From assembly GCF_007830355.1 (NCBI RefSeq), contig NZ_VLKO01000002.1, forward strand, positions 62,001 to 126,000: a stretch of 64,000 bases of DNA, read 5' to 3'. The notes beneath the pieces are model-generated. The model worked only from the letters and a program-made list of their open reading frames with translations. It was not told where the DNA came from and ran no database searches. The stretch comes from Flavobacterium tiangeerense. GTDB lineage: Bacteria > Bacteroidota > Bacteroidia > Flavobacteriales > Flavobacteriaceae. The first letter of the stretch is position 1; every line of letters begins with the position of its first letter. A program made the position numbers and the translations under genes. Below, piece by piece: positions 63,408-64,000 of the stretch.

Positions 63408-64000
63408 ATGAAAATACTACTCCTCGGCTCAGGCGAATTAGGTAAAGAATTTGTAATCTCTGCACAACGCATCGGGCAAACTGTAATTGCAGTAGACAGT
63501 TATGAAAATGCACCTGCTATGCAAGTAGCGCACGGTTTTGAAGTCATTAATATGCTTGACGGCGAGGCATTAGACCGCATCGTTGCTAAACACCAACCCG
63601 ATTTTATTGTTCCCGAAATAGAAGCCATTCGTACCGAACGTTTTTATGATTACGAAAAACAAGGTATAACCGTAGTGCCATCAGCAAAAGCAGCCAACTT
63701 TACGATGAACCGTAAAGCCATTCGTGATTTGGCAGCCAAAGAATTAGGACTCAAAACTGCCAACTATCGATACGCCACCACTGCCGAAGAATTGACAAAA
63801 GCAGTAGCCGAAGTTGGAATGCCATGCGTGGTAAAACCATTGATGTCTTCGTCTGGAAAAGGGCAATCCACTATCAAAACGGAATCTGATATCGAAAAAG
63901 CTTGGCAATACGCCGTTGACGGTTCTCGTGGTGATGTAGTTGAAGTAATTGTAGAAGCTTTTGTAAAATTCAATTCGGAGATTACATTATTAACCGTTAC
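63408..64000 (+). CDS. purT: Formate-dependent GAR transformylase PurT, N-terminal part (cut by window edge)
   Basis: ATP-grasp enzyme making formylglycinamide ribonucleotide from formate in purine synthesis. 197 codons are visible. The N-terminal fold starts [15 protein letters not shown] (GSGELGKE motif) and IPVIEAIRTE-like ([17 protein letters not shown]) follows. The ATP-grasp loop [12 protein letters not shown] is intact. The frame runs open off the right edge. The start is the ATG 4 bp after the preceding membrane protein stop. Confidence 0.93.
   Translation, partial: MKILLLGSGELGKEFVISAQRIGQTVIAVDSYENAPAMQVAHGFEVINMLDGEALDRIVAKHQPDFIVPEIEAIRTERFYDYEKQGITVVPSAKAANFTMNRKAIRDLAAKELGLKTANYRYATTAEELTKAVAEVGMPCVVKPLMSSSGKGQSTIKTESDIEKAWQYAVDGSRGDVVEVIVEAFVKFNSEITLLTV

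Overview
The window is a typical stretch of a Flavobacterium-like chromosome (Bacteroidota, Flavobacteriaceae). The evidence is low GC content, few Shine-Dalgarno sites, promoters with the Bacteroidota -7 element TAnnTTTG (often with TTG about 19-23 bp upstream), gliding-motility genes gldB/gldC, a type IX secretion plug protein, a SusC/SusD pair, and families largely confined to this phylum (DUF5916, DUF6702, T9SS plug). The genus is inferred from family content and gene order; no database search was run.

Layout. 1-3.9 kb: the start of the division/cell-wall (dcw) cluster on the minus strand (mraZ-rsmH-ftsL-ftsI-murE), with a clear MraZ operator of 10-bp direct repeats. 4.1-6.2 kb: alpha/beta hydrolase, engB and a lipoprotein. 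6.3-9.2 kb: gldC/gldB (minus) diverging from nadE and an orphan LuxR-type response regulator. 9.2-15.4 kb, minus: dnaG (its zinc ribbon has no metal ligands), a secreted sensor/barrel-like protein with an anti-sigma-like protein and an ECF sigma factor, and a polyprenyl diphosphate synthase. 15.5-21.2 kb: SusC-SusD-phosphatase operon. 21.2-24.1 kb: rlmN, an O-methyltransferase, a PAP2 phosphatase and tatA. 24.2-30.8 kb, minus: a seven-gene block made of five tandem, mostly overlapping paralogues (SusC-like N-terminal domain plus an EVVV box but no barrel), a DUF6702 protein and an M1 aminopeptidase. 30.9-37.5 kb: pepE, two identical tRNA-Gly(TCC) genes, an L,D-transpeptidase, a DUF5916 protein, gpmI and a 54-residue collagen-like lipoprotein. 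37.7-43.5 kb: a secreted LRR protein, then TetR-ABC-HlyD-TolC, a type-I-secretion-like exporter whose ATPase motifs are degenerate. 43.5-48.7 kb: map, a GxxExxY nuclease gene framed by 29-bp inverted repeats, a methyltransferase and a SNF2 helicase. 48.7-64 kb: M16 protease, T9SS plug protein, apaG, pruA, a small membrane protein, rsmG, a fatty acid desaturase, an aminotransferase, a DUF2383 protein, a U32 protein, a PhyH-type dioxygenase, a membrane protein and the 5' part of purT.

Most of the window is housekeeping sequence. The parts least explained by known function are the paralogue array at 27.0-30.8 kb, the inverted-repeat GxxExxY cassette (44.3-44.9 kb) with a related palindrome nearby (45.7 kb), a family of intergenic repeats at gene 3' ends (23.0, 53.4 and 61.9 kb), the mini collagen-like lipoprotein, and the degenerate ABC exporter. 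No CRISPR array, prophage, integrase, transposase or restriction system was seen.
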